The translations under genes were made by a program, and so were the position numbers. Shown here in pieces: positions 56,945 through 64,000 of a stretch of 64,000 nt of DNA. The stretch spans positions 186,001 through 250,000 of the forward strand of contig NZ_JAKZFD010000009.1 of NCBI RefSeq assembly GCF_022549225.1. The letters are read 5' to 3'. Source of the stretch: Pelomonas sp. CA6 (GTDB lineage Bacteria > Pseudomonadota > Gammaproteobacteria > Burkholderiales > Burkholderiaceae_C). The notes under the pieces are model-generated. The model saw only the letters and a list, made by a program, of their open reading frames with translations, did no database searches and was not told the origin of the DNA. Numbering within the stretch: the first letter of the stretch is position 1; every line of letters begins with the position of its first letter.

Positions 56945-56965
56945 GGTTTGCCCTATGTCATAGGG
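56940..56965. promoter_or_regulatory. CTAGGG/CCCTAT inverted repeat
   Basis: CCTAGGG-TTTG-CCCTATG followed by CATAGGG, overlapping the EamA stop and about 80-100 nt before the 53-residue ORF. It resembles the CCTAGG pair upstream of dctQ and may bind the same kind of regulator. No protein is assigned. Confidence 0.35.
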
Positions 56966-57045
56966 TTTTCACTTAGTCCTGGCACAGTCCATCGCAACGC
57001 AGCACCGACTGCCCGCGATAACAACACGTCAGGAAAGGAAACCCC

Positions 57046-57207
57046 ATGAGCCAACTGCCCCACTTCATCGCCACCTCGCAGCGCTACCTGCAGCTGAACA
57101 GCGTGGCGGCCCAGCCGCCGCGTGCCACCCGGGTCGAGCCGGTGGCCTTCGCGCTGATCATCGCCGGCTTCGGGCTGACCGCGCTGCTGGCCGTGCTGGG
57201 TGCCTGA
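57046..57207 (+). CDS. small membrane protein of unknown function (53 aa)
   Basis: MSQLPHFIATSQRYLQLNSV begins a 53-residue protein whose C-terminal 22 residues (VAFALIIAGFGLTALLAVLG) form one hydrophobic transmembrane segment, with the N-terminal part polar and basic. AGGAAAGGAAACCCC precedes the ATG, a strong ribosome-binding site. No family is recognised. It lies between the EamA gene and the convergent lrp gene, which ends 24 nt downstream. Confidence 0.7.
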   Translation: MSQLPHFIATSQRYLQLNSVAAQPPRATRVEPVAFALIIAGFGLTALLAVLGA

Positions 57208-57230
57208 GCGCCCCGGGGCCGAACCGGGCC

Positions 57231-57707
57231 TCAGTCTTCCAGCGGAAACGCGCTGGTTTTCTTCACGGTGCGCAGCACCAGCATGGAATTGGCCCGGGCC
57301 ACGCCCGGCAGCTGCATCAGGACCTGGCTGTGGAAGCGCTCCAGGTCCTCGGCGTCGCGGTAGGCAAAGCGCAGCAGGTAGTCGTTGCTGCCGGCCACGT
57401 AGAAGCAGTCCAGGATCTCCGGCGCGTCCTTCACCGCCTGCTCGAAGGCCGCCAGCGCCGCGGGCGTCATGCGTTCCACGTTGACGATGGTGTAGCTGGT
57501 ACCGGGCCGTCCGATGGCCTTGGGGTTGAGCAGCGCCACCACGCGGTCCACCACCCCCGACTCCTCCAGCCGCTTGACGCGGCGCAGGCAGGCCGACGGC
57601 GACAGGTGCACACGCTGGGCCAGGTCCTGGTTGGCGATGCGGGCGTCCTGCTGCAAATGGGTCAGGATGGCGCGGTCAATCGCATCCAGTTGCACGGCGT
57701 TCGTCAT
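57231..57707 (-). CDS. Lrp/AsnC family transcriptional regulator
   Basis: A 158-residue regulator: N-terminal winged helix (LDAIDRAILTHLQQDARIANQDLAQRVHLSPSACLRRVKRLEESGVV) and a C-terminal RAM ligand-binding domain with VAGSNDYLLRFAYRDAEDLERFHSQVLMQLPGV. It is divergent from the omega-aminotransferase gene across 137 bp and is a good candidate for its amino-acid-responsive regulator. Confidence 0.93.
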   Translation of the reverse strand: MTNAVQLDAIDRAILTHLQQDARIANQDLAQRVHLSPSACLRRVKRLEESGVVDRVVALLNPKAIGRPGTSYTIVNVERMTPAALAAFEQAVKDAPEILDCFYVAGSNDYLLRFAYRDAEDLERFHSQVLMQLPGVARANSMLVLRTVKKTSAFPLED

Positions 57708-57844
57708 GGGCGCAATTCTGCGTCAGATCGATTCGGGTTGGCGCGCCTGGATTGCAAATCGACCGCCTCCGCCCTGGCACAACGCCGCCCGATTGCGCGC
57801 CGCTTTGCCTAGACTTCAGCGCACTCATCGCCGCTGGAGCTCCC

Positions 57845-59164
57845 ATGACCACCCCCCATGACGCCGCGCTGGACGCCTACTGGATGCCGTTCACGGCCAA
57901 CCGCCAGTTCAAGAAATCGCCGCGCCTGCTGACCCGTGCCGATGGCATGTACTTCACCGACGACCGCGGCCGCCAGGTGCTGGACGGGATCGCCGGCCTG
58001 TGGTGCGTCAACGCCGGCCACAACCGGCCGCGCATCGTGCAGGCCATCCAGCAGCAGGCCGCGGAGCTGGACTTCGCGCCGCCCTTCCAGATGGGCCATC
58101 CCAAAGCCTTCGAGCTGGCCACGCGCCTGGCCGACATCAGCCCGGCGGGCATGAACAAGGTCTTCTTCACGAATTCCGGCTCGGAGTCGGTGGAGACGGC
58201 GCTGAAGATCGCGCTGGCCTACCACCGCGCGCGCGGCGACGGCCAGCGCACCCGGTTGATCGGCCGCGAGCGCGGCTACCACGGTGTCAACTTCGGCGGC
58301 ATCTCGGTGGGCGGCATGGTGGCCAACCGCAAGATGTTCGGCGCGCTGCTGGCCGGTGTGGACCACATCCGCCACACCCACGATCCGGCCCGCAACGCTT
58401 TCAGCCAGGGGCAGCCGGCGCATGGCGCCGAGTTCGCCGACGAGCTGGAGCGCCTGGTCACGCTGCACGACGCCTCCACCATCGCCGCAGTGATCGTCGA
58501 ACCGGTGGCCGGCTCCACTGGCGTGCTGGTGCCGCCGCAGGGCTATCTGCAGCGCCTGCGCGAGATCTGCGACCGCCACGGCATCCTGCTGATCTTCGAC
58601 GAGGTCATCACCGGCTTCGGCCGCACCGGCCAGGCCTTCGCAGCCCAGACCTTCGGCGTCACGCCCGACCTGATGACGGTGGCCAAGGGCCTGACCAATG
58701 GCTGCGTGCCCATGGGCGCGGTCATCGCCAGTGAACACGTGCACGCGGCCTTCATGCAGGGCCCCGAGCATCTGATCGAGTTCTTCCACGGCTACACCTA
58801 CTCGGCCCATCCGCTGGCCTGCGCGGCCGGCCTGGCGACGCTGGACACCTATGCCGAGGAGGGGCTGCTGACGCGCGCCAGCGAACTGCAGCCGGCCTTC
58901 GCCGAGATGCTGCATTCGCTGCGCGGCGAGCCGCATGTGATCGACGTGCGCAACATCGGCCTGGTCGGCGGCGTCGAGCTCAGCCCGAGACCCGGCGAGC
59001 CGACCAAGCGCGCCTTCGATGTCTTCCTGGACTGCTGGGAACAGGGCGTGCTGATCCGCACCACGGGCGACACCATCGCGCTGTCGCCACCGCTGATCGC
59101 CAGCGCCGACGAGCTGCAGCGCATGGTCGAGTCCCTGCGCACGGCACTGCGCCGCCTGGCCTGA
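57845..59164 (+). CDS. class III omega-aminotransferase (beta-alanine:pyruvate type)
   Basis: A 439-residue PLP enzyme. DAYWMPFTANRQFKKSPRLL is characteristic of beta-alanine-pyruvate aminotransferases. Also present are FFTNSGSESVETALKIA, the PLP-binding LLIFDEVITGFGRTG and the Schiff-base Lys in TVAKGLTNGCVPMGAV. It converts omega-amino acids to semialdehydes using pyruvate. The ATG follows GGAGCTCCC; an in-frame upstream ATG is unsupported. A methylmalonate-semialdehyde dehydrogenase partner is not in the window. Confidence 0.92.
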   Translation: MTTPHDAALDAYWMPFTANRQFKKSPRLLTRADGMYFTDDRGRQVLDGIAGLWCVNAGHNRPRIVQAIQQQAAELDFAPPFQMGHPKAFELATRLADISPAGMNKVFFTNSGSESVETALKIALAYHRARGDGQRTRLIGRERGYHGVNFGGISVGGMVANRKMFGALLAGVDHIRHTHDPARNAFSQGQPAHGAEFADELERLVTLHDASTIAAVIVEPVAGSTGVLVPPQGYLQRLREICDRHGILLIFDEVITGFGRTGQAFAAQTFGVTPDLMTVAKGLTNGCVPMGAVIASEHVHAAFMQGPEHLIEFFHGYTYSAHPLACAAGLATLDTYAEEGLLTRASELQPAFAEMLHSLRGEPHVIDVRNIGLVGGVELSPRPGEPTKRAFDVFLDCWEQGVLIRTTGDTIALSPPLIASADELQRMVESLRTALRRLA

Positions 59165-59237
59165 GTTCCCCTACCCGCCCGGCCGGGGCGGCCCTCCCGG
59201 GCGGGAGGCGGCCGGGGCTGAGGCATGATGCGCGCCC

Positions 59238-60185
59238 ATGACGTCGTCCCACCCCACCCCGACCATCCCCTGGCTGGCCTATGGCTGCCTGGCCGCCAGC
59301 ACCAGCCTGGTGGGCAGCTACGTCGGCCTGTCCAAGCTGCTGGTGGCGGTGTTCCCGGTCTTTCTGCTGGCCTGGCTGCGCTTTGGCATCGCCGCGGTGC
59401 TGATGGCCGGCTGGCTGCGCGCGCCGCGCGGCGCCACGCCGCTGGCGCCGCGCACGCGCGGGCTGCTGTTCCTGGAATCCTTCATCGGTAACTTCCTCTT
59501 CTCCATCTGCCTGCTCTTCGGACTGCGCCAGAGCTCCGCCGTGGTCGCCGGCGTGGTGATGGCGGGTATCCCGGCGGCCGTGGCGCTGCTGAGCTGGCTG
59601 CTGCTGCGCGAGCGCATCGCCGGGCGCGTGCTGGCCGGCATCGCGCTGGCGGTGGGCGGCATCGGGCTGGTGGCGCTGCAGCGCCACGACGGCAGCGCCA
59701 CCGGCGGCAGCCCCTGGGGGCTGGCGCTGCTGCTGGCCGCGGTGTTCTGCGAGGCGAGCTACGTGGTCATCGGCAAGAAGCTGACGCAAGACCTGACCCC
59801 GCGACGCATCAGTGCGCTGATCAACCTGTGGGGGCTGGTGCTGGTCACGCCACTGGGCCTGTGGCAGGCGCTGCAATTCGACTTCGGCGCGGTGCGCCCT
59901 GGCCTCTGGGGCTTGCTGGGCTTCTACGCCGCGGCGGCCAGCATGGTCACGGTCTGGCTGTGGATGCGCGGGCTGCAGCAGGTCGCCGCGTCGCGGGCCG
60001 GGGTCTTCATGGTGTTCCTGCCACTGGCCACCGCGCTGGTGGGGCTGGTGTTTCTGGGCGAGCGCATCACGCCGGTGCAGGCCCTGGCCTATGCGTTGGC
60101 GCTGGCCGGCGTGCTGCTGGCCACCTGGCCCGATCGGCGCGGCGCGCCCCAGGCGATGGGCGGCCACGCAAAAGTGATGGGCTGA
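59238..60185 (+). CDS. EamA/DMT family transporter
   Basis: A 315-residue protein with about ten membrane segments and duplicated EamA repeats (first ends near VAGVVMAGIPAAVALLSWLLLRERI, second near GVFMVFLPLATALVGLVFLGERITPVQA). The substrate is unknown. It lies 73 nt after the aminotransferase gene, across a GC-rich stretch with partial dyads but no clear terminator, so it could export a related amino compound. Confidence 0.87.
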   Translation: MTSSHPTPTIPWLAYGCLAASTSLVGSYVGLSKLLVAVFPVFLLAWLRFGIAAVLMAGWLRAPRGATPLAPRTRGLLFLESFIGNFLFSICLLFGLRQSSAVVAGVVMAGIPAAVALLSWLLLRERIAGRVLAGIALAVGGIGLVALQRHDGSATGGSPWGLALLLAAVFCEASYVVIGKKLTQDLTPRRISALINLWGLVLVTPLGLWQALQFDFGAVRPGLWGLLGFYAAAASMVTVWLWMRGLQQVAASRAGVFMVFLPLATALVGLVFLGERITPVQALAYALALAGVLLATWPDRRGAPQAMGGHAKVMG

Positions 60186-60253
60186 GCGGGGCGGCGACGG
60201 CCGCCATGCCCTAGCATCGCGGTTTCGCCTCCCACGAACCGCAAGAACCGACC

Positions 60254-61246
60254 ATGTCCGCGACGACCGACCACCCCACCCATCTGCGCATCCACCAGTT
60301 CGCCGGCCTGAAGCCCGGCCCGCGCCTGCTGGTGACGGGCGCCGTGCATGGCAACGAGGTGGCCGGCGTCGGCGCGATCCAGCGCGTGATGGATCTGCTG
60401 GACCGCGGCGAGCTGACCCTGCTCAAGGGCACGCTGACGATGATTCCCATCGTCAACCCGCTGGCCCACCGCCTGCAGCGCCGCGAGGGCGAGCGCAACC
60501 TGAACCGCAATCTGCGCGTGAACCCCATCCCGCAGGACTTCGAGGACCGCGTCGCCAACCAGCTCTGCCCCTGGCTGGCGGCCAGCGACGTGCTGCTGGA
60601 CTTGCACAGTTTCAACAACCCCGGCCCCGCGTTCGCGATGCTGGGCCCGCGCGACAACGACGGCGATCTGGAACCCTTCCGCCACGAGAAGGCCGAGGGC
60701 CAGCTGGCGCTGGCGGTGGGCACGCAGCGCATCGTCGAGGGCTGGCTCTCCACCTATGCGCTGGGACTCAAGCGCCGCGCCGAGAAAAGCGGCGACGGCT
60801 CGCGCCGCCAGGCGCTGCAGCAGGACCCGCACTACGGCGTGGGCACGACCGAGTACATGCGCGCCCAGGGCGGCTACTGCATCACGCTGGAATGTGGCCA
60901 GCATGCCGACCCGGCGGCCCCCGAGGTCGCCTTCCGGGCCATCCTGCGCACCCTGGTGCTGCTGGGCCTGGTGGCGCCCGGCTGCGTGGAGCCGGCCGAC
61001 CCGGCGCGGCCGGTGGAGCTGCTGCAGCTGTACGAGGTGATCGACCGCGACCATGCCGACGACCGCTTCGAGCGCCAATGGGCCAGCTTCGACCCCGTGG
61101 TCCAGGGCCAGCGCATCGGCACGCGCGCGGACGGCAGCCCGGTGCTGGCGCCGGCCGATGGCCGCATCGTCTTCCCCAACGACAAGGCGCAACCCGGCCA
61201 CGAGTGGTTCTACCTGGCAAAGCCCAGCGACCGCCAACTGGGTTGA
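60254..61246 (+). CDS. AstE/AspA-family zinc deacylase
   Basis: A 330-residue M14-like zinc hydrolase (succinylglutamate desuccinylase/aspartoacylase family). Zinc ligands are in TGAVHGNEVAG (H, E) and LLDLHSFNNPG (H), and substrate residues in ERNLNRNLR. A C-terminal beta domain (about 245-330) is present. It removes an acyl group from an N-acyl amino acid or similar; without an ast operon nearby, the exact substrate is open. Confidence 0.88.
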   Translation: MSATTDHPTHLRIHQFAGLKPGPRLLVTGAVHGNEVAGVGAIQRVMDLLDRGELTLLKGTLTMIPIVNPLAHRLQRREGERNLNRNLRVNPIPQDFEDRVANQLCPWLAASDVLLDLHSFNNPGPAFAMLGPRDNDGDLEPFRHEKAEGQLALAVGTQRIVEGWLSTYALGLKRRAEKSGDGSRRQALQQDPHYGVGTTEYMRAQGGYCITLECGQHADPAAPEVAFRAILRTLVLLGLVAPGCVEPADPARPVELLQLYEVIDRDHADDRFERQWASFDPVVQGQRIGTRADGSPVLAPADGRIVFPNDKAQPGHEWFYLAKPSDRQLG

Positions 61247-61268
61247 GCGACGCGCTACAGTGCCCCGC

Positions 61269-61943
61269 ATGACGACCCCCGCCCCCCTGCGAATCGACTT
61301 CGTCTCCGACGTGGTCTGCCCCTGGTGCGCGATCGGCCTGAAGTCTCTGGAACAGGCGCTGGCGCGCCTGCCCGAGCTGAAGGTCGAGCTGCATTTCCAG
61401 CCCTTCGAACTGAACCCGCAAATGCCGCCCGAAGGCGAGGAGATCGAGGAGCACCTGACGCGCAAATACGGCTCCACGCCGGCCCAGCGCGAGCAGATCC
61501 GCGAAACCATACGCCAGCGCGGCGAGGCGCTGGGCTTCGTGTTCACCAAGGGCGCGCGCGACCGCATCTACAACACCTTCGACGCCCACCGGCTGCTGCA
61601 CTGGGCCGGCCTGCAGGGCTCGCAGGCCCAGCGCGACCTGAAGATGGCGCTGCTGACCTGCTATTTCACCGAAGGCCGCAACCCCGGCGACCGCGCCGTG
61701 ATCCTGGACGCGGTGCAGCGCGCCGGGCTGGACGTGCAGGCCGCGGCCCAGGTGTTCGACCAGCGCCAGTTCGCCGACGAGGTGCTGGACGCCGAGTCCG
61801 ACTGGCATGCCAAGGGCATCAGCTCGGTGCCCGCCATCGTGATCGACGGGCGCTACCTGATCCAGGGCGGGCAGCCGCCCGAGGCTTTCGAGCAGGCGCT
61901 GCGCCAGATCGCGCAGGAAGCCGCCGGCACGGCGCAGGGCTGA
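61269..61943 (+). CDS. FrnE-like DsbA family oxidoreductase
   Basis: A 224-residue thioredoxin-fold protein of the 2-hydroxychromene-2-carboxylate isomerase/FrnE branch. The redox motif is CPWC (C17-C20) in DFVSDVVCPWCAIGLKSLE, and the cis-Pro is in GISSVPAIVIDGRYLIQGGQP. No signal peptide is present, so it is cytoplasmic, which fits FrnE. It begins 22 nt after the deacylase gene. Confidence 0.9.
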   Translation: MTTPAPLRIDFVSDVVCPWCAIGLKSLEQALARLPELKVELHFQPFELNPQMPPEGEEIEEHLTRKYGSTPAQREQIRETIRQRGEALGFVFTKGARDRIYNTFDAHRLLHWAGLQGSQAQRDLKMALLTCYFTEGRNPGDRAVILDAVQRAGLDVQAAAQVFDQRQFADEVLDAESDWHAKGISSVPAIVIDGRYLIQGGQPPEAFEQALRQIAQEAAGTAQG

Positions 61944-62013
61944 ATTTCCGCGCTGATCCGGCAAGGCCGGGATTGCCCGTGCCCTGCTTGAGAGACAATC
62001 CTTCCCGTTGATC

Positions 62014-62050
62014 CGGGGCCCACGCATGGCGTGCCGGCCCCGTTTTCTTT
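62014..62050 (+). terminator. intrinsic terminator between the DsbA-like gene and rdgC
   Basis: A two-part stem, CGGGGCC/GGCCCCG outside and CACGC/GCGTG inside with an ATG loop, followed by TTTTCTTTT. It lies 70 nt past the DsbA-like gene and about 90 nt before rdgC, so rdgC needs its own promoter or read-through. Confidence 0.85.
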
Positions 62051-62141
62051 TGGCCAGAGCGCGCCCCCCGGCCCCGCCGTTTGCATCCGCCTCCGGGTGG
62101 GCAGGAACGCCGGGGCGACCCTTTGTTTTCTTGAGAGCACG

Positions 62142-63179
62142 ATGTTCAAGAACCTGATCGTCTATCGCATCGCTGCCGATTGGCAGCCTTCCCCCGAGGC
62201 CCTGGAAGATGCGCTGGAGGCCGAGCGCTTCCAGTCCTGCGGCGCCACCCAGGCGCTGTCGCTGGGCTGGGTGCCGCCGCGCGGCGAACCCGGCGCCGCG
62301 CTGCTGGAGCAGGTGGACACGCACTGGCTGCTGACCCTGCGCCAGGAGCGCCGCGTGCTGCCCGGCGCGGTGCTGCGCCGCCACGTCGAGGAGATGGCCC
62401 AGCGCATCGAGCAGGAAACCGGCCGCAAGCCCGGCAAGAAGCAGATGAAGGACCTGAAGGAGGAGGCGGCGCTGGAGCTGCTGCCGCGCGCCTTCACCCA
62501 GCAGTCGCACCAGCGCGTGTGGATCTCGCCGCGCCAGGGCCTGCTGATGGTCGATGCCGGCTCCATCAGCAAGGCCGACGAGCTGATCAGCCTGCTGATC
62601 AAGGCCGACCCCGGGCTGAACCTGCACCTGCTGCAGTCGGCCGAATCCCCGGCCGCCTGCATGGCCGCCTGGCTGATGGACAGCGTGCCGCCCGAGCATC
62701 TGGTGATCGACCGCGAATGCGAGCTCAAGAGCGCGGACGAAATGAAATCCGCGGTGCGCTACGCCCGCCACAACCTGGACATCGACGAGGTGCGCGCCCA
62801 CCTGACCAGCGGCAAGATGCCGACGCGGCTGGCACTGACCTGGCGCGAGCGGGTCTCGTTCACGCTGACCGACACGCTGCAGATCAAGAAGATCAGCTTC
62901 CTGGACATCGTCTTCGAGGGCCGCGACAAGCCGGCCAAGGACGAGGCCTTCGATGTCGACGCGGCGCTGGCCACCGGCGAGCTGAGCCGGCTGATCCCGG
63001 ACCTGATCGAGGGGCTGGGCGGCGAGCTGAACTTCGCCGAGGCCGCGCTGCAGGGCAGCCATCCGCAGCAGACGCGCGACGGCGAACGCGGCGGCGGCGC
63101 GGATGCGGCCACCACCACCGGCCCGGGCACCGAGGCCGCGCTGGCCCAGGCCGCCGACGAACTGCCGCCCTGGGCCTGA
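62142..63179 (+). CDS. rdgC: recombination-associated protein RdgC
   Basis: A 345-residue ring-forming DNA-binding protein that limits RecA filament activity. The N-terminus MFKNLIVYRIAADWQPSPEALEDALE and the central RHVEEMAQRIEQETGRKPGKKQMKDLKEEA are diagnostic. The last 40 residues are Gly/Ala/Glu-rich and variable. The in-frame codons upstream run through the terminator and are not coding. Confidence 0.95.
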   Translation: MFKNLIVYRIAADWQPSPEALEDALEAERFQSCGATQALSLGWVPPRGEPGAALLEQVDTHWLLTLRQERRVLPGAVLRRHVEEMAQRIEQETGRKPGKKQMKDLKEEAALELLPRAFTQQSHQRVWISPRQGLLMVDAGSISKADELISLLIKADPGLNLHLLQSAESPAACMAAWLMDSVPPEHLVIDRECELKSADEMKSAVRYARHNLDIDEVRAHLTSGKMPTRLALTWRERVSFTLTDTLQIKKISFLDIVFEGRDKPAKDEAFDVDAALATGELSRLIPDLIEGLGGELNFAEAALQGSHPQQTRDGERGGGADAATTTGPGTEAALAQAADELPPWA

Positions 63180-63206
63180 GCTCCGACGCCGGAACGGCCC
63201 GGGGTC

Positions 63207-63818
63207 TCAGTCCAGGTCCAGCTCCCCCTGCTGGCCCGCCCACTGCCCGGTGGCGCGGGCCTCCAGGCGCAACAGCTTTTCCTTGGTGATCGCGCCGCCA
63301 TGGGCCGAGAAGCCGCCCAGCCCGGCCCGCGACCCACGCCCCGGCAGCACGCGATGGCAGGGCACGATGGGCGCGAAGGGATTCAGCCCCATGGCCTGGC
63401 CCACCGCGCGCGCGGCGTGGGGACTCTTCAGCAAGGCCGCCAGTTCGCCATAGCTGCGCGTCTGGCCCTGCGGGATCTGGCGCGCCAGCAGGTACAGCGC
63501 GGTCTGGAAGGGCGACAGCCCGCGCTCGTCCAGCGGCAGCGTGGCCAGGCCGGGCGCCGGCTCGCCGGCCATCAAGGCCTTCAGCTGGACCATGGCGTCG
63601 GCGACGAAGGCCGGCACCGCGTCGCCCTCGGCGCAGCGCTGCGCGCTGGGAAAGCGCTGACGCATGCGATCGCGAGTCTCGCCGCGCGTGGCCTCGGGCA
63701 GCTGCGACCCCACCAGCCCCTGCGCCGACCAGGCCAGCCCGCACAGCCCCAGCCGGGTCTCGACGCAGAGCCAGTACAGCGGACCGCGCGGATCGGCCGA
63801 GGCCGGATCACCCATCAT
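63207..63818 (-). CDS. ogt: methylated-DNA--protein-cysteine methyltransferase
   Basis: A suicide DNA-repair protein that removes O6-alkyl groups from guanine. The acceptor motif PCHR is in NPFAPIVPCHRVLPGRG, with the helix-turn-helix Arg finger region SYGELAALLKSPHAARAVGQAMG. The active-site Glu-equivalent segment and C-terminal ITKEKLLRLEA are present. From this ATG (the first of MMGDP) the product has 203 residues. A GTG at 63854 overlaps the upstream gene's stop (GTGA) and is a reasonable alternative start giving 215 residues. Confidence 0.9.
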   Translation of the reverse strand: MMGDPASADPRGPLYWLCVETRLGLCGLAWSAQGLVGSQLPEATRGETRDRMRQRFPSAQRCAEGDAVPAFVADAMVQLKALMAGEPAPGLATLPLDERGLSPFQTALYLLARQIPQGQTRSYGELAALLKSPHAARAVGQAMGLNPFAPIVPCHRVLPGRGSRAGLGGFSAHGGAITKEKLLRLEARATGQWAGQQGELDLD

Positions 63819-63850
63819 CCCGCCCGCCCCCGGATAGGCCGCTGCGGCGG

Positions 63851-64000
63851 TCACGCGACATGCCGCGCCTGCGCGAGGACCTGGGCCTCCTGGCGCGCCG
63901 CGCTGGCCCGGGCCCGCACCTCGGCCGGCGGCAGCGCCTTCAGATGGTGGTCGCTCCACACCTGGCGCCAGCGGCGCGCGCCGGGCAGGCCGTTGTACAG
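63851..64000 (-). CDS. 3' end of an unrecognised gene (cut by window edge)
   Basis: The last 49 codons of a gene entering from the right edge, ending in ARHVA-stop just ahead of the methyltransferase gene. The visible part includes YNGLPGARRWRQVWSDHHL and an Ala/Arg/Gln-rich helical C-terminus. No family can be assigned from this fragment. Its stop overlaps a possible GTG start of the methyltransferase, suggesting an operon. Confidence 0.6.
   Translation of the reverse strand: MYNGLPGARRWRQVWSDHHLKALPPAEVRARASAARQEAQVLAQARHVA

Overview
The window is chromosomal DNA from a high-GC betaproteobacterium of the order Burkholderiales. Gene order and family content (isc cluster, zapA-6S RNA-EVE gene, pyrG-kdsA-DUF1330-eno-ftsB, PHB depolymerase, PEP-CTERM protein, TRAP transporter) point to the Rubrivivax/Leptothrix/Roseateles neighbourhood. 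That placement is inference from gene content; no rRNA or tRNA gene was seen. Almost all of it is compact core genome, with one decayed island and one accessory-looking envelope operon.

Layout. 1-5,936 (minus): Fe-S assembly operon iscR-iscS-iscU-iscA-hscB-hscA-fdx, followed 2 nt later by tsaD (cut by the window edge), with a candidate IscR box upstream. 6.0-16.8 kb: uvrB, an aromatic/aspartate aminotransferase, phaZ, an orphan rsxB with nth, a zapB-like gene and zapA, 6S RNA, an EVE protein, a TauE/SafE permease, a PAS protein with a degenerate GGDEF domain, rpsU and yqeY. 16.8-26.5 kb: a Cys phosphatase, a TRAP transporter (dctQ-dctM plus a convergent Tat-exported dctP), pmbA, yjgA/darP, mog, cysE, trmJ and suhB. 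26.5-27.7 kb: a decayed integrase-bearing island that reaches the 5' end of mutS. 27.7-37.3 kb: mutS, a hydrolase, pyrG, kdsA, a DUF1330 gene, eno, ftsB, pnuC and a nadR-like kinase.

37.3-50.5 kb is the most interesting part. A two-component system is transcribed divergently from an unbroken chain of eight genes, seven of whose junctions are stop/start overlaps. The chain runs TolC-like protein, periplasmic adaptor, HME-type RND pump, GT39, GtrA-like flippase, ArnC/FlmF-like GT2, ArnT-like GT39 and a YdjC/NaxD-like deacetylase. It reads as a heavy-metal efflux pump physically merged with a lipid A (or other envelope glycan) amino-sugar modification pathway. A tandem GGTCAG repeat lies in the divergent promoter gap.

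50.6-64.0 kb: a lipoprotein 5'-nucleotidase, hslO, a gamma-carbonic-anhydrase-like protein, a PEP-CTERM protein behind a near-perfect sigma-54 promoter with two upstream palindromes, a DUF455 protein, two EamA exporters, an unrecognised 53-residue membrane protein, an Lrp regulator, an omega-aminotransferase, an AstE-like deacylase, a FrnE-type DsbA protein, rdgC, an MGMT and a 3' gene fragment.
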